Shown in pieces: positions 14,694 through 22,562 of a stretch of DNA of 64,000 bases. Below the pieces are notes generated by a model, which saw nothing but the letters and a program-made list of their open reading frames with translations, did no database searches and had not been told where the DNA came from. The DNA is taken from positions 16,137 through 80,136 of the forward strand of contig NZ_PYBW01000058.1 in assembly GCF_003205575.1 (NCBI RefSeq), read 5' to 3'. The DNA comes from Streptomyces tateyamensis. GTDB lineage: Bacteria > Actinomycetota > Actinomycetes > Streptomycetales > Streptomycetaceae. Position 1 is the first letter of the stretch. Each line of letters opens with the position of its first letter. The position numbers were made by a program, and so were the translations under genes.

Positions 14694-16364
14694 ATGACGG
14701 AGCAGCAGGTGAGTGGTCCGCGAGAGGTGCGCGCGGCGCGCGGGACGAAGCTGACGGCCCAGGGCTGGCAGCAGGAGGCCGCCCTGCGGATGCTGATGAA
14801 CAACCTCGACCCCGAGGTGGCCGAGCACCCCTCCAAGCTCGTCGTCTACGGCGGCACGGGCAAGGCCGCGCGCGACTGGCGCTCCTTCGACGCGATGGTG
14901 CGCACCCTGCAGGGCCTCAAGCAGGACGAGACCATGCTGGTCCAGTCCGGCCGCCCGGTCGGCGTGATGCAGACCCACGAGTGGGCCCCCCGGGTGCTGA
15001 TCGCCAACTCCAACCTGGTCGGCGACTGGGCCAACTGGGAGGAGTTCCGCCGGCTGGAGAGCCTGGGGCTCACCATGTACGGCCAGATGACCGCCGGATC
15101 CTGGATCTACATCGGCACCCAGGGCATCCTGCAGGGCACCTACGAGACCTTCGCCGCCGTCGCCAACAAGCGCTTCAACGGCACGCTGGCGGGCACCGTC
15201 ACCCTCACCGCCGGCCTCGGCGGGATGGGCGGCGCCCAGCCGCTGGCCGTCACCATGAACGGCGGCGTGGCGATCTGCGTCGACTGCGACCCGTCCCGGA
15301 TCGCCCGCCGGATCGAGCACCGCTACCTGGACGTCGAGGCGACCAGCCTGGAGCACGCCCTGGAGCTGGCCGCCGCCGCCCGGGACAAGAAGCAGCCGCT
15401 CTCCATCGGCCTGCTCGGCAACGCCGCCGAGGTCTTCCCGCAGCTGCTCGCGATGGACGCACCGATCGACATCGTCACCGACCAGACCAGCGCGCACGAC
15501 CCGCTCTCCTACCTGCCGACCGGCGTGGCCTTCGAGGACATGGCCGACTACGCGGCCGCCAAGCCCGCCGAGTTCACCCAGCGCTCGCGCGAGTCGATGG
15601 CCAGGCACGTCGAGGCGATGGTCGGCTTCCAGGACCGCGGCGCCGAGGTCTTCGACTACGGCAACTCGATCCGCGGCGAGGCCCAGCAGGCCGGCTACGA
15701 CCGCGCCTTCGCCTTCCCCGGCTTCGTGCCGGCCTACATCCGCCCGCTGTTCTGCGAGGGCAAGGGCCCGTTCCGCTGGGCCGCGCTCTCCGGCGACCCG
15801 CAGGACATCGCCAAGACCGACAAGGCCGTGCTCGACCTGTTCCCGGAGAACGAGTCGCTGCACCGCTGGATCAAGATGGCTCAGGAGAAGGTGCACTTCC
15901 AGGGCCTGCCGGCGCGGATCTGCTGGCTCGGCTACGGCGAGCGGGACAAGGCCGGCGAGCGGTTCAACGACATGGTCGCCAGCGGCGAGCTGTCCGCCCC
16001 GATCGTGATCGGCCGCGACCACCTGGACTGCGGCTCGGTCGCCTCCCCGTACCGCGAGACCGAGGCGATGCTGGACGGCTCCGACGCGATCGCCGACTGG
16101 CCGCTGCTCAACGCCATGGTCAACGTCGCCTCCGGCGCGTCCTGGGTCTCCATCCACCACGGCGGCGGCGTTGGCATCGGCCGCTCGATCCACGCCGGCC
16201 AGGTCACGGTCGCCGACGGCACCGCGCTGGCCGGCGAGAAGATCCGCCGGGTGCTCACCAACGACCCGGGCATGGGCGTGATCCGGCACGTGGACGCCGG
16301 CTACGACCGTGCCGACGAGGTCGCCGGCGAGCGGGGCGTTCGCATCCCCATGGGCGAGCTGTGA
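14694..16364 (+). CDS. hutU: Urocanate hydratase
   Basis: Adds water to urocanate to give 4-imidazolone-5-propionate, using tightly bound NAD+. The protein has 556 residues, the standard length. The NAD-binding glycine-rich part (TLTAGLGGMGGAQPLA), the GQMTAGSWIYIGTQGILQGTYET stretch, QTSAHDPLSYLPTG and the catalytic-cysteine region DHLDCGSVASPYRETE are all present. A perfect AAGGAGG ribosome site (14679-14685) lies eight bases before the ATG. It begins a four-gene operon whose members overlap (GTGA with the next gene), so the hut enzymes downstream are likely translationally coupled. Confidence 0.96.
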   Translation: MTEQQVSGPREVRAARGTKLTAQGWQQEAALRMLMNNLDPEVAEHPSKLVVYGGTGKAARDWRSFDAMVRTLQGLKQDETMLVQSGRPVGVMQTHEWAPRVLIANSNLVGDWANWEEFRRLESLGLTMYGQMTAGSWIYIGTQGILQGTYETFAAVANKRFNGTLAGTVTLTAGLGGMGGAQPLAVTMNGGVAICVDCDPSRIARRIEHRYLDVEATSLEHALELAAAARDKKQPLSIGLLGNAAEVFPQLLAMDAPIDIVTDQTSAHDPLSYLPTGVAFEDMADYAAAKPAEFTQRSRESMARHVEAMVGFQDRGAEVFDYGNSIRGEAQQAGYDRAFAFPGFVPAYIRPLFCEGKGPFRWAALSGDPQDIAKTDKAVLDLFPENESLHRWIKMAQEKVHFQGLPARICWLGYGERDKAGERFNDMVASGELSAPIVIGRDHLDCGSVASPYRETEAMLDGSDAIADWPLLNAMVNVASGASWVSIHHGGGVGIGRSIHAGQVTVADGTALAGEKIRRVLTNDPGMGVIRHVDAGYDRADEVAGERGVRIPMGEL

Positions 16365-17569
16365 CCCTGCCGTCCTTCGAGGAGATGTGGGCGGAGCTGC
16401 TCCCCGTGGGCCGCTCCGCCGCGTCCGGCGGCTACCGTCGGCACGCCTGGAACGGCGCCGACGCCGAGTGCCGGGCCTGGTTCGAGCAGCAGGCCCGCGA
16501 CCGCGGCCTGCACTACGAGCTGGACCGCAACGGCAACCAGTGGGCCTGGCTGGGCGACCCGCAGGGCACGGGCGCGATCGTCACCGGCTCGCACCTGGAC
16601 TCGGTGCCGGACGGCGGCGCCTTCGACGGCCCGCTCGGCGTGGTCTCCTCCTTCGCCGCCCTGGACGAACTGCGCGGGAGGGGAGCGCGGTTCGCCAAGC
16701 CGTTGGCGATCGTCAACTTCGGCGACGAGGAGGGGGCCCGGTTCGGCGTGGCCTGCATCGGCTCCCGGCTCGCCGCCGGGGTGCTGGCGCCCGAGCAGGC
16801 CGTCGAGCTGCGCGACGCCGACGGGGTGCGGCTGCCGGACGCGATGGAGCGGGCCGGCTACGACCCGACCGCGATCGGCGCCGACCGCGATCGGCTGGCC
16901 CGGATCGGCGCCTTCGTCGAGCTGCACGTCGAGCAGGGCCGGTACCTGGCCGAGGATCAGCCGGTCGGGGTGGCCTCCGCGATCTGGCCGCACGGCCGCT
17001 GGCGGTTCGACTTCCACGGCGAGGCCAACCACGCCGGCACCACCTGGCTGGACGACCGGCGCGACCCGATGCTCACCTACGCCAACACGGTGCTGGCGGC
17101 CCGCAAGAAGGCCCGGCTGGCCGGTGCGCTGGCCACCTTCGGCAAGATCGCGGTGGAGCCCAACGGCACCAACGCGATCGCCTCCCTGGTGCGCGGCTGG
17201 CTGGACTCCCGGGCGGCCGACGAGGCGACGCTGACCGAGCTGGTCGAGCAGATCCACCAGGCCGCCGCCGAGCGCGGCGAGCGCGACGGGGTCAAGGTCG
17301 AGCTGACCCGCGAGTCCTACACCCCCGTGGTGGACTTCGACGTGCCGCTGCGCGACCGGATCGCCGCCACCCTGCACGGCGCCCCCGTACTGCCCACCGG
17401 GGCAGGACACGACGCCGGAATCCTGGCCTCGGCGGTGCCGACCGCCATGCTGTTCGTACGGAACCCGAGCGGTGTCTCGCACTCGCCGGCCGAGCACGCC
17501 GAACTGCCCGACTGCCTGGCGGGCGTCTCGGCCCTCGCGGACGTCCTGGAGGACCTCGCATGTCAGTAG
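16361..17569 (+). CDS. M20-family amidohydrolase, probable alternative N-formylglutamate deformylase
   Basis: A 402-residue zinc-dependent amidohydrolase of the allantoate/carbamoyl-amino-acid hydrolase group. Metal ligands are visible: GSHLDSVPDGGAFDGPLG (His, Asp), NFGDEEGARFG (Glu pair), ELHVEQG (His) and SGVSHSPAE (His); GHDAG is also conserved. Families of this type are often annotated as allantoate amidohydrolase. Here it overlaps hutU by four bases (GTGA) and hutF by ten, and HutF makes N-formimino-glutamate into N-formylglutamate. So its job is most likely the last step, hydrolysis of N-formylglutamate to glutamate and formate, in place of HutG. That role is inferred from context. Confidence 0.85.
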   Translation: MTLPSFEEMWAELLPVGRSAASGGYRRHAWNGADAECRAWFEQQARDRGLHYELDRNGNQWAWLGDPQGTGAIVTGSHLDSVPDGGAFDGPLGVVSSFAALDELRGRGARFAKPLAIVNFGDEEGARFGVACIGSRLAAGVLAPEQAVELRDADGVRLPDAMERAGYDPTAIGADRDRLARIGAFVELHVEQGRYLAEDQPVGVASAIWPHGRWRFDFHGEANHAGTTWLDDRRDPMLTYANTVLAARKKARLAGALATFGKIAVEPNGTNAIASLVRGWLDSRAADEATLTELVEQIHQAAAERGERDGVKVELTRESYTPVVDFDVPLRDRIAATLHGAPVLPTGAGHDAGILASAVPTAMLFVRNPSGVSHSPAEHAELPDCLAGVSALADVLEDLACQ

Positions 17570-18930
17570 GCACGTCAGCGGCGACGACGTACTGGGCCGA
17601 GCACGCCTGGCTGCCGCACGTCAACGGTCCCGTGGTGGAGCCGGACGTCCTGGTGCGGGTGGCCGCCGACGGGCGGATCGCCGAGGTGCTGCCGGACAGC
17701 GGGCCCTGCCCGGACGGCGCGGTGCGGCTGCGCGGCCTGACGGTGCCCGGGCAGGCCAACGCGCACTCGCACGCCTTCCACCGGGCGCTGCGCAGCACCG
17801 TGCAGGTCGGCTCCGGGACCTTCTGGACGTGGCGCGACACCATGTACCGGTTCGCCGGCGCACTGGACCCGGACAGCTACCTGGCGCTGGCCACCGCCGT
17901 CTACGCGGAGATGGCGCTGGCGGGGATCACCGCGGTGGGGGAGTTCCACTACCTGCACCACGCACCGGGCGGCGCCCGCTACGCCGACCCGAACGCGATG
18001 GGCGAGGCGCTGATCGAGGCCGCCGCCCGGGCCGGGATCCGGATCACCCTGCTGGACACCTGCTACCTCTCCTCGGGCTTCGGAGCGGACCTGACCAAGC
18101 CTCAGCTGCGCTTCGGCGACGGCACGGCCGAGGCCTGGGCGGAGCGCGCCGCCGCCCTGACGCCCCGTCCGCACGCCCGGATCGGGGCCGCCGTGCACTC
18201 GGTGCGCGCGGTGCCGGCCGATCAGTTGAGCACGGTCGCGCACTGGGCCTCGATGCGCAAGGCGCCGTTGCACGTGCACCTGTCGGAGCAGACCGCCGAG
18301 AACGACGCCTGCCTGGCCGCGCACGGCGTCACCCCGACCCGGCTGCTGGCCGACCACGGGGTGCTCGGCCCGCGCACCAGCGCGGTGCACGCGACCCACC
18401 TGACGGAGGAGGACATCAAGCTGCTGTCCGACTCCTCCACCGTGATCTGCATGTGCCCGACCACCGAGCGGGACCTGGCGGACGGGATCGGCCCGGCCCG
18501 CACCCTGGCCAGCGCCGGCTGCCCGGTCACCCTGGGCAGCGACAGCCACGCGGTGATCGACCCGTTCGAGGAGGCGCGGGCGCTGGAGCTGAACGAGCGC
18601 CTGCGCACCCGCACCCGGGGCCACTGGACGGCCAACGCGCTGCTGCGCGCGGGCACCGAGGACGGGCACGCCTCGCTGGGCTGGCCGGAGGCGGGCCGGA
18701 TCGAGGCCGGGGCGCTGGCCGACTTCACGGTGCTGGCGCTGGACTCGGTGCGGACCGCGGGCTCGGTGCCCCGGCTGGGCGCCGAGATCGCCGTCTTCGC
18801 CGCCTCGGCCGCCGACGTGCGGGACGTGGTGGTCGGCGGCCGGCGGATCGTCGCCGACGGCGTACACACCCTGGTGCCGGACGCCGGTGCCGCCCTGCAG
18901 ACCGCCGTCTCCTCCCTGAAGGTGTCATGA
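17560..18930 (+). CDS. hutF: Formimidoylglutamate deiminase
   Basis: Converts N-formimidoyl-L-glutamate to N-formyl-L-glutamate and ammonia. The 456-residue protein belongs to the amidohydrolase superfamily: metal-binding NAHSHAFHRALR near residue 67, HVHLSEQTAEN near 245, a further His in VHATHLT and the catalytic Asp in LGSDSHAVIDPFEEAR. The HutF signature stretch WTWRDTMYRFA is present, as is GEFHYLHH. The ATG at 17560 lies within the end of the preceding gene. Presence of HutF rather than HutE defines the five-step variant of the pathway. Confidence 0.95.
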   Translation: MSVGTSAATTYWAEHAWLPHVNGPVVEPDVLVRVAADGRIAEVLPDSGPCPDGAVRLRGLTVPGQANAHSHAFHRALRSTVQVGSGTFWTWRDTMYRFAGALDPDSYLALATAVYAEMALAGITAVGEFHYLHHAPGGARYADPNAMGEALIEAAARAGIRITLLDTCYLSSGFGADLTKPQLRFGDGTAEAWAERAAALTPRPHARIGAAVHSVRAVPADQLSTVAHWASMRKAPLHVHLSEQTAENDACLAAHGVTPTRLLADHGVLGPRTSAVHATHLTEEDIKLLSDSSTVICMCPTTERDLADGIGPARTLASAGCPVTLGSDSHAVIDPFEEARALELNERLRTRTRGHWTANALLRAGTEDGHASLGWPEAGRIEAGALADFTVLALDSVRTAGSVPRLGAEIAVFAASAADVRDVVVGGRRIVADGVHTLVPDAGAALQTAVSSLKVS

Positions 18931-20093
18931 CCAGCACGCTCATCACCAACATCGGCACCCTGGTCACCAACGACCCGTCATGCCCGGGGCTGCTGGGCCT
19001 GGTCGAGGACGCCGCCGTGGTGATCGACGGCTCGGTGGTCACCTGGACCGGCCGCGCCGCCGAGGCGCCGGCCGCCGACCAGGCCTTCGACGCCGAGGGG
19101 CGGGCACTGCTGCCCGGCTTCGTCGACTCGCACGCCCACCTGGTCTTCGCCGGGGACCGGACGGCGGAGTTCAACGCCCGGATGTCCGGCCAGAGTTACA
19201 CGGCGGGCGGGATCCGCACCACGGTCGCGGCGACCCGTTCCGCATCCGACGCACAGCTCTCCGCGAACGTCTCCCGGTTCATCACCGAGGCGCTGCGCCA
19301 AGGCACGACGACCGTCGAGTGCAAGTCCGGCTACGGCCTGACGGTCGAGGACGAGGCCCGCTCGCTGCGGATCGCCGCCACGTACACCTCCGAGACCACC
19401 TACCTGGGCGCCCACGTGGTGGCCCCCGAGTTCGCTGACGACCCGTCGGCGTACGTGGACCTGGTCACGGGCGAGATGCTCGACGCCTGCGCCCCGTACG
19501 CCCGCTGGGTGGACGTCTTCTGCGAGCAGGGCGCCTTCGACGGCGACCAGGCGAGGGCCGTCCTGACCGCGGGCATCGAGCGCGGCCTCACCCCCCGGGT
19601 GCACGCCAACCAGCTCTCGCACGGCCCGGGCGTCCAGCTCGCGGTCGAACTGGGCGCCGCCTCGGCCGACCACTGCACCCACCTGACCGACGCCGACGTG
19701 GCCGCCCTGGCCGGCTCCGCCACGGTGGCCACCCTGCTCCCCGGCGCCGAGTTCTCCACCCGGGCCCCCTACCCGAACGCCCGCCGCCTCCTCGACGCGG
19801 GCGCCACGGTGGCCCTCTCGACGGACTGCAACCCGGGTTCGTCGTTCACCACCTCGATGGCCTTCTGCATCGCGGTAGCGGTCCGGGAGATGGGCATGAC
19901 CCCGGACGAGGCCGTCCACGCCGCCACCACAGGCGGCGCCCGCGCCCTGCGCCGCACCGACGTCGGCCACATCTCCCCGGGCGCCCGCGCCGACCTGCTG
20001 CTCCTCGACGCCCCCAGCCCGGTCCACCTGGCCTACCGCCCTGGCGTCCCCCTGACGGCAGCGGTCTGGCGCGCGGGCGTCCGGGAGCTCTGA
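18927..20093 (+). CDS. hutI: Imidazolonepropionase
   Basis: Opens the ring of 4-imidazolone-5-propionate to give N-formimidoyl-glutamate. The 388-residue protein has metal-binding SHAHLVFAGDR near residue 70, the substrate region YTAGGIRTTVAATR, GTTTVECKSGYGL, VHANQLSHGPG and the catalytic Asp in STDCNPGSSFTTSM. It overlaps hutF by four bases (ATGA) and ends the operon, 20 bases before a strong hairpin. In pathway order it acts before HutF although it is encoded after it. Confidence 0.96.
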   Translation: MTSTLITNIGTLVTNDPSCPGLLGLVEDAAVVIDGSVVTWTGRAAEAPAADQAFDAEGRALLPGFVDSHAHLVFAGDRTAEFNARMSGQSYTAGGIRTTVAATRSASDAQLSANVSRFITEALRQGTTTVECKSGYGLTVEDEARSLRIAATYTSETTYLGAHVVAPEFADDPSAYVDLVTGEMLDACAPYARWVDVFCEQGAFDGDQARAVLTAGIERGLTPRVHANQLSHGPGVQLAVELGAASADHCTHLTDADVAALAGSATVATLLPGAEFSTRAPYPNARRLLDAGATVALSTDCNPGSSFTTSMAFCIAVAVREMGMTPDEAVHAATTGGARALRRTDVGHISPGARADLLLLDAPSPVHLAYRPGVPLTAAVWRAGVREL

Positions 20094-20112
20094 GACTCAG
20101 GCCGACCCGGTT

Positions 20113-20146
20113 CCGCGCCACCTCGCTCCGCTGCGGGGTGGCGCGG
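20113..20146 (+). terminator. Terminator of the hut operon
   Basis: CCGCGCCACC (20113-20122) pairs perfectly with GGTGGCGCGG (20137-20146) around a 14-base loop, starting 20 bases after the hutI stop. Confidence 0.8.
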
Positions 20147-20277
20147 ATGGGCCGCGGGCTGGTCGGGCGCGGGCAGTCCGTTCAGGAGCAGCCGTTGTGC
20201 GGAGCGGCGGTTGAGCTCTCGGACCCTCTCCCGAAGCCCTGTCAGGACCTCTGAATCGCCGGGTGGTTCGAATCCGG

Positions 20278-20475
20278 TCACCCCCCACCGCGAAGCCACG
20301 GGCCGAGCGGGCGGCCCTCGGCGCGGGTGCACAGACCCGCGCTCTGATGCCGGGCACGCAGGACCCGCACGTCGGTGACGGCGGAGTGGTCGAACAAGGC
20401 TCGTGCCTTGGCGGCCAGCGTGTCGAAGGCATCGCACTCGGCGCACTCGTCAACGGCGTTGTCAGGCAACGTCAT
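20278..20475 (-). CDS. Small Cys-containing protein, last gene of an accessory operon
   Basis: A 65-residue protein starting MTLPDNAVDECAECDAF. A CAEC knuckle near residue 12 and a third Cys near residue 49 are present. The middle (TLAAKARALFDHSAVTDVRVLRARH) is probably helical. Its ATG lies inside the end of the preceding gene (14-base overlap), so it is translationally coupled to it. No family recognised. It lies at the left edge of a patch with lower GC than its surroundings. Confidence 0.6.
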   Translation of the reverse strand: MTLPDNAVDECAECDAFDTLAAKARALFDHSAVTDVRVLRARHQSAGLCTRAEGRPLGPWLRGGG

Positions 20476-20665
20476 CGCTCCACCCCTTGTTCGGGCACTT
20501 CTCCCCGCCGCACTCGCAGAACGGATACCCGTGCGGAGCGCCGCGCAGGTGGGCCACGACCGTGCTGCTGCGGCGGCCCCGGCGCTCGAAGTAGAGGGGG
20601 TCGTACTCGGCGAGGACAGCAGCCATCTCGGCCGGGGAGGCGGTCTTTCGGTCGGAAACGGGCAC
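20462..20665 (-). CDS. Small Cys-rich protein of an accessory operon
   Basis: A 67-residue protein from a GTG start with a GGGAGGAG ribosome site seven bases upstream. The N half is charged (SPAEMAAVLAEYDPLYFERRGRR) and the C half holds a Cys cluster, CECGGEKC, with a nearby His. This could bind a metal. It is 65 bases downstream of the XRE-type regulator, same strand. No family recognised; likely a partner of the downstream 65-residue protein. Confidence 0.65.
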   Translation of the reverse strand: MPVSDRKTASPAEMAAVLAEYDPLYFERRGRRSSTVVAHLRGAPHGYPFCECGGEKCPNKGWSDDVA

Positions 20666-20730
20666 GGTGGGGCTCCTCCCGACGGGGGGTCTGGATGCGG
20701 AGCCAACGTAAGGTGCCGTGGGGCATATTT

Positions 20731-21558
20731 CTAGCTGTTTTCGCGTCCCCGCAAGAAGCTGTCTCGGATATCAGCGGCCAGCTCCCGCATGGCGCTTCCA
20801 GAAACCGCCAATTCCTCGAAGCGCTGGAATTTTTCCAGGTACAGCTCGACGTCTCTCGGCTCGCTGGTCGTGATCTCCGCATGCGGGATTTCCACGATCA
20901 CCATGCGACTGTCATAGACAACGAACGACGAAGTCGGCGCCTCGGTCATATCAGCAGCGAGCGGGAGAATTCCGACCCGTACGTTCGGCAGCCTTGACAG
21001 GGTGATCAATCGGTCCAGCTGTACGGCCATGGCCAGTGGTGGCAGCAGGCGCCATCTGAGCACGGATTCGGTGATGAGGTACCGGAACGATTTTTCGGTG
21101 TCGTAAAGTACTTCCTGCCGCCTGGCCCGTGCGCTGACCATGCGCGAAATGGCCTCCTCCGTCAGTTCGCGCTGACGGAGGAGGCCTCGAATGTATTCCG
21201 GTGTCTGACACAGGCCGGGAACGCAGGAGATCTGAAAGACTCGCTGCAGCCGGGTGTCGTGCTCCATAGATCGGATGGCGTCCTGGTGATGGTGCAGTCC
21301 GCTCCGGCGGTAGAGCCGCCATGCCGTAGCCTCGGTCGCCTCTCGCCGGGCCAAATCGGTCAGTTTCGCTCTTATCTCGGCCGACACGCCGAGCGCTGTC
21401 AGGATCCGGTCCACGTCCAGGGCTGTCGGGGCGAGCTTGCCGGTTTCGATCCGACTCAACTTGGACTGGGACATGGCAGCGCTACGGGCCACGACTTTAG
21501 CCTCTTTTCCGCTGGCCTGCCGCAGTTCCCGTAGCGTGCTGCCGATGTCGCTTTTCAC
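20731..21558 (-). CDS. XRE-family regulator with DUF5753-type C-terminal domain
   Basis: A 275-residue DNA-binding protein from GTG 21558, which overlaps the upstream stop codon as GTGA. Residues 5-65 are an XRE helix-turn-helix (LRELRQASGKEAKVVARSAAMSQSKLSRIETG in part). From about residue 90 it has the pattern of the DUF5753 sensor domain found in many Streptomyces regulators (QISCVPGLCQTPEYIRGLL, VSARARRQEVL, ITESVLRWRL, VRVGILPLAADMTEAPTSSFVVYD). Such proteins are numerous in actinomycetes and usually sit beside a small partner gene, as in the whiJ locus. Here the partner is the DUF6879-like protein. Codon use is less GC-biased than in neighbouring genes. Confidence 0.88.
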   Translation of the reverse strand: MKSDIGSTLRELRQASGKEAKVVARSAAMSQSKLSRIETGKLAPTALDVDRILTALGVSAEIRAKLTDLARREATEATAWRLYRRSGLHHHQDAIRSMEHDTRLQRVFQISCVPGLCQTPEYIRGLLRQRELTEEAISRMVSARARRQEVLYDTEKSFRYLITESVLRWRLLPPLAMAVQLDRLITLSRLPNVRVGILPLAADMTEAPTSSFVVYDSRMVIVEIPHAEITTSEPRDVELYLEKFQRFEELAVSGSAMRELAADIRDSFLRGRENS

Positions 21559-22076
21559 GCCTTCCCGTACCGCTCCCACCACTTGGGGAACGGCTCGGCC
21601 TGGCTCATGGCGAGGTCCCGCCACTTCTGCCACTTCTCGGGCTCGTCCTCGGGAAGCGCACCGAGGAAGGCTCCATCACTGTCATAGGTCATGGAGACGA
21701 CCGTTGCGTTGTCGAACATCCAGAAGTCCGGCACGCCTTCCAGTGGGTTCGGCCTGTTGGTGACATCCAGGATGAAGAACTCCTCACCCGCCGTTTGGTT
21801 GCTCCGGTAGCCCCAACCAAGCTCGTAGCGCAGGTAGTCGGTTAGTGGTCGGGTCAAGATGTGCACCCGGTACATGCGCTTGCCCACCTCGGTGTTCGAC
21901 CGGATCTGCGCAAGCCAGGCGGCACTGAAGTCGGCCGGCTTCTCCTCGCCGGCGAAGAAAGCACGAAGGTTCTCGGGGTTGGAGGAGCCGGTGTAGTCGT
22001 CCAAGGTCTCCAGCCGGAAGGCTTCCTCCTGGAAGCCGTCGAACAGTGCGTCGAACGAGTCACGTGAGATGGTCAC
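21555..22076 (-). CDS. DUF6879-like protein, partner of the XRE regulator
   Basis: A 173-residue soluble protein beginning MTISRDSFDALFDGFQEEAF. The sequence contains FRLETLDDY, a basic transition and RVHILTRPLTDYLRYELGWGYRSNQTAGEE, EFFILDVTN and a late DFWMFDNATVVSMTYDSDG. I recognise this as the DUF6879 pattern, which is regularly encoded beside XRE/DUF5753 regulators; the assignment is from memory. It is rich in aromatic residues. The stop overlaps the regulator's start by four bases, and its own start overlaps the upstream 67-residue gene by 17 bases, so the three are tightly coupled. Function unknown; antitoxin-like or anti-regulator roles are possible. Confidence 0.75.
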   Translation of the reverse strand: MTISRDSFDALFDGFQEEAFRLETLDDYTGSSNPENLRAFFAGEEKPADFSAAWLAQIRSNTEVGKRMYRVHILTRPLTDYLRYELGWGYRSNQTAGEEFFILDVTNRPNPLEGVPDFWMFDNATVVSMTYDSDGAFLGALPEDEPEKWQKWRDLAMSQAEPFPKWWERYGKA

Positions 22077-22263
22077 GAGCCACCCGCCTCAGGAGCGCCA
22101 CGGGGATGCGAACGGCCGTCTCATTCTCCGGGAGCTGCATTGCCGCGAGTGCTTCCGGGTCGTCGATCCTGAACCCCTGCACAACCAGTTCGTCGGTGTC
22201 CGTGGCGTAGATCGTCGGACATGGGCCGACTTCACACTCGCTGTCCAACTGTGTGAGCTTCAC
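22060..22263 (-). CDS. Small protein, first gene of the XRE/DUF6879 operon
   Basis: A 67-residue protein. The start was set at GTG 22263 because GGGGAG stands five bases before it; a GTG two codons upstream overlaps that ribosome site. Sequence begins VKLTQLDSECEVGPCPTIY, with two Cys, and ends in LRRVARDHLT. The shape (TDTDELVVQGFRIDDPEALAAM) resembles small proteins encoded beside DUF6879 genes in Streptomyces, but I cannot name the family. It shares the transcript with the DUF6879-like and XRE genes. Confidence 0.65.
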   Translation of the reverse strand: MKLTQLDSECEVGPCPTIYATDTDELVVQGFRIDDPEALAAMQLPENETAVRIPVALLRRVARDHLT

Positions 22264-22470
22264 CGTCACTCCCCTTCGTCTGTATCCCCATCGATGCTCT
22301 CCGTAGTGATGCGGTTGAGGCAAGAGGGTCTCTTTGCGGTAACGCGCAATCACCACGAGCGCGTTGGGGGAGCCGGGGGCGCGAGGGGCGCGCGGGGGTG
22401 GTGCGTGGCTGTGGTGTGATCACCCTATGTGGCTATTCGACTACGCAGACGTGTACTGTCCGCCGTGAAC

Positions 22471-22551
22471 GGGTCGCCCCTGCGGAAAAGGGGCGAGCCC
22501 GGCCGGTGTTCACAGCACCAGTGCCGGGCTCTTCACCCGTGAGTGGAAGAG
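22471..22551 (+). other. Structured leader of three hairpins
   Basis: Hairpin 1: GGG/CCC plus TCGCCCCT (22474-22481) with AGGGGCGA (22489-22496), loop GCGGAAA. Hairpin 2: GCCCGG (22497-22502) with CCGGGC (22524-22529), inner GGTG/CACC. Hairpin 3: CTCTTC (22529-22534) with GAAGAG (22546-22551). They lie end to end directly before the gene at 22563. This could be an attenuator, a small RNA or a terminator. The upstream 22264-22470 holds divergent promoter sequence but no gene. Confidence 0.45.
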
Positions 22552-22562
22552 GCCACTGAAGG

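Noticed and set aside
20261..20290. A real tRNA gene at the end of the hut operon
   Set aside because: Only a T-arm-like piece exists; the stem has a mismatch and two wobble positions and no anticodon or acceptor arm can be folded.
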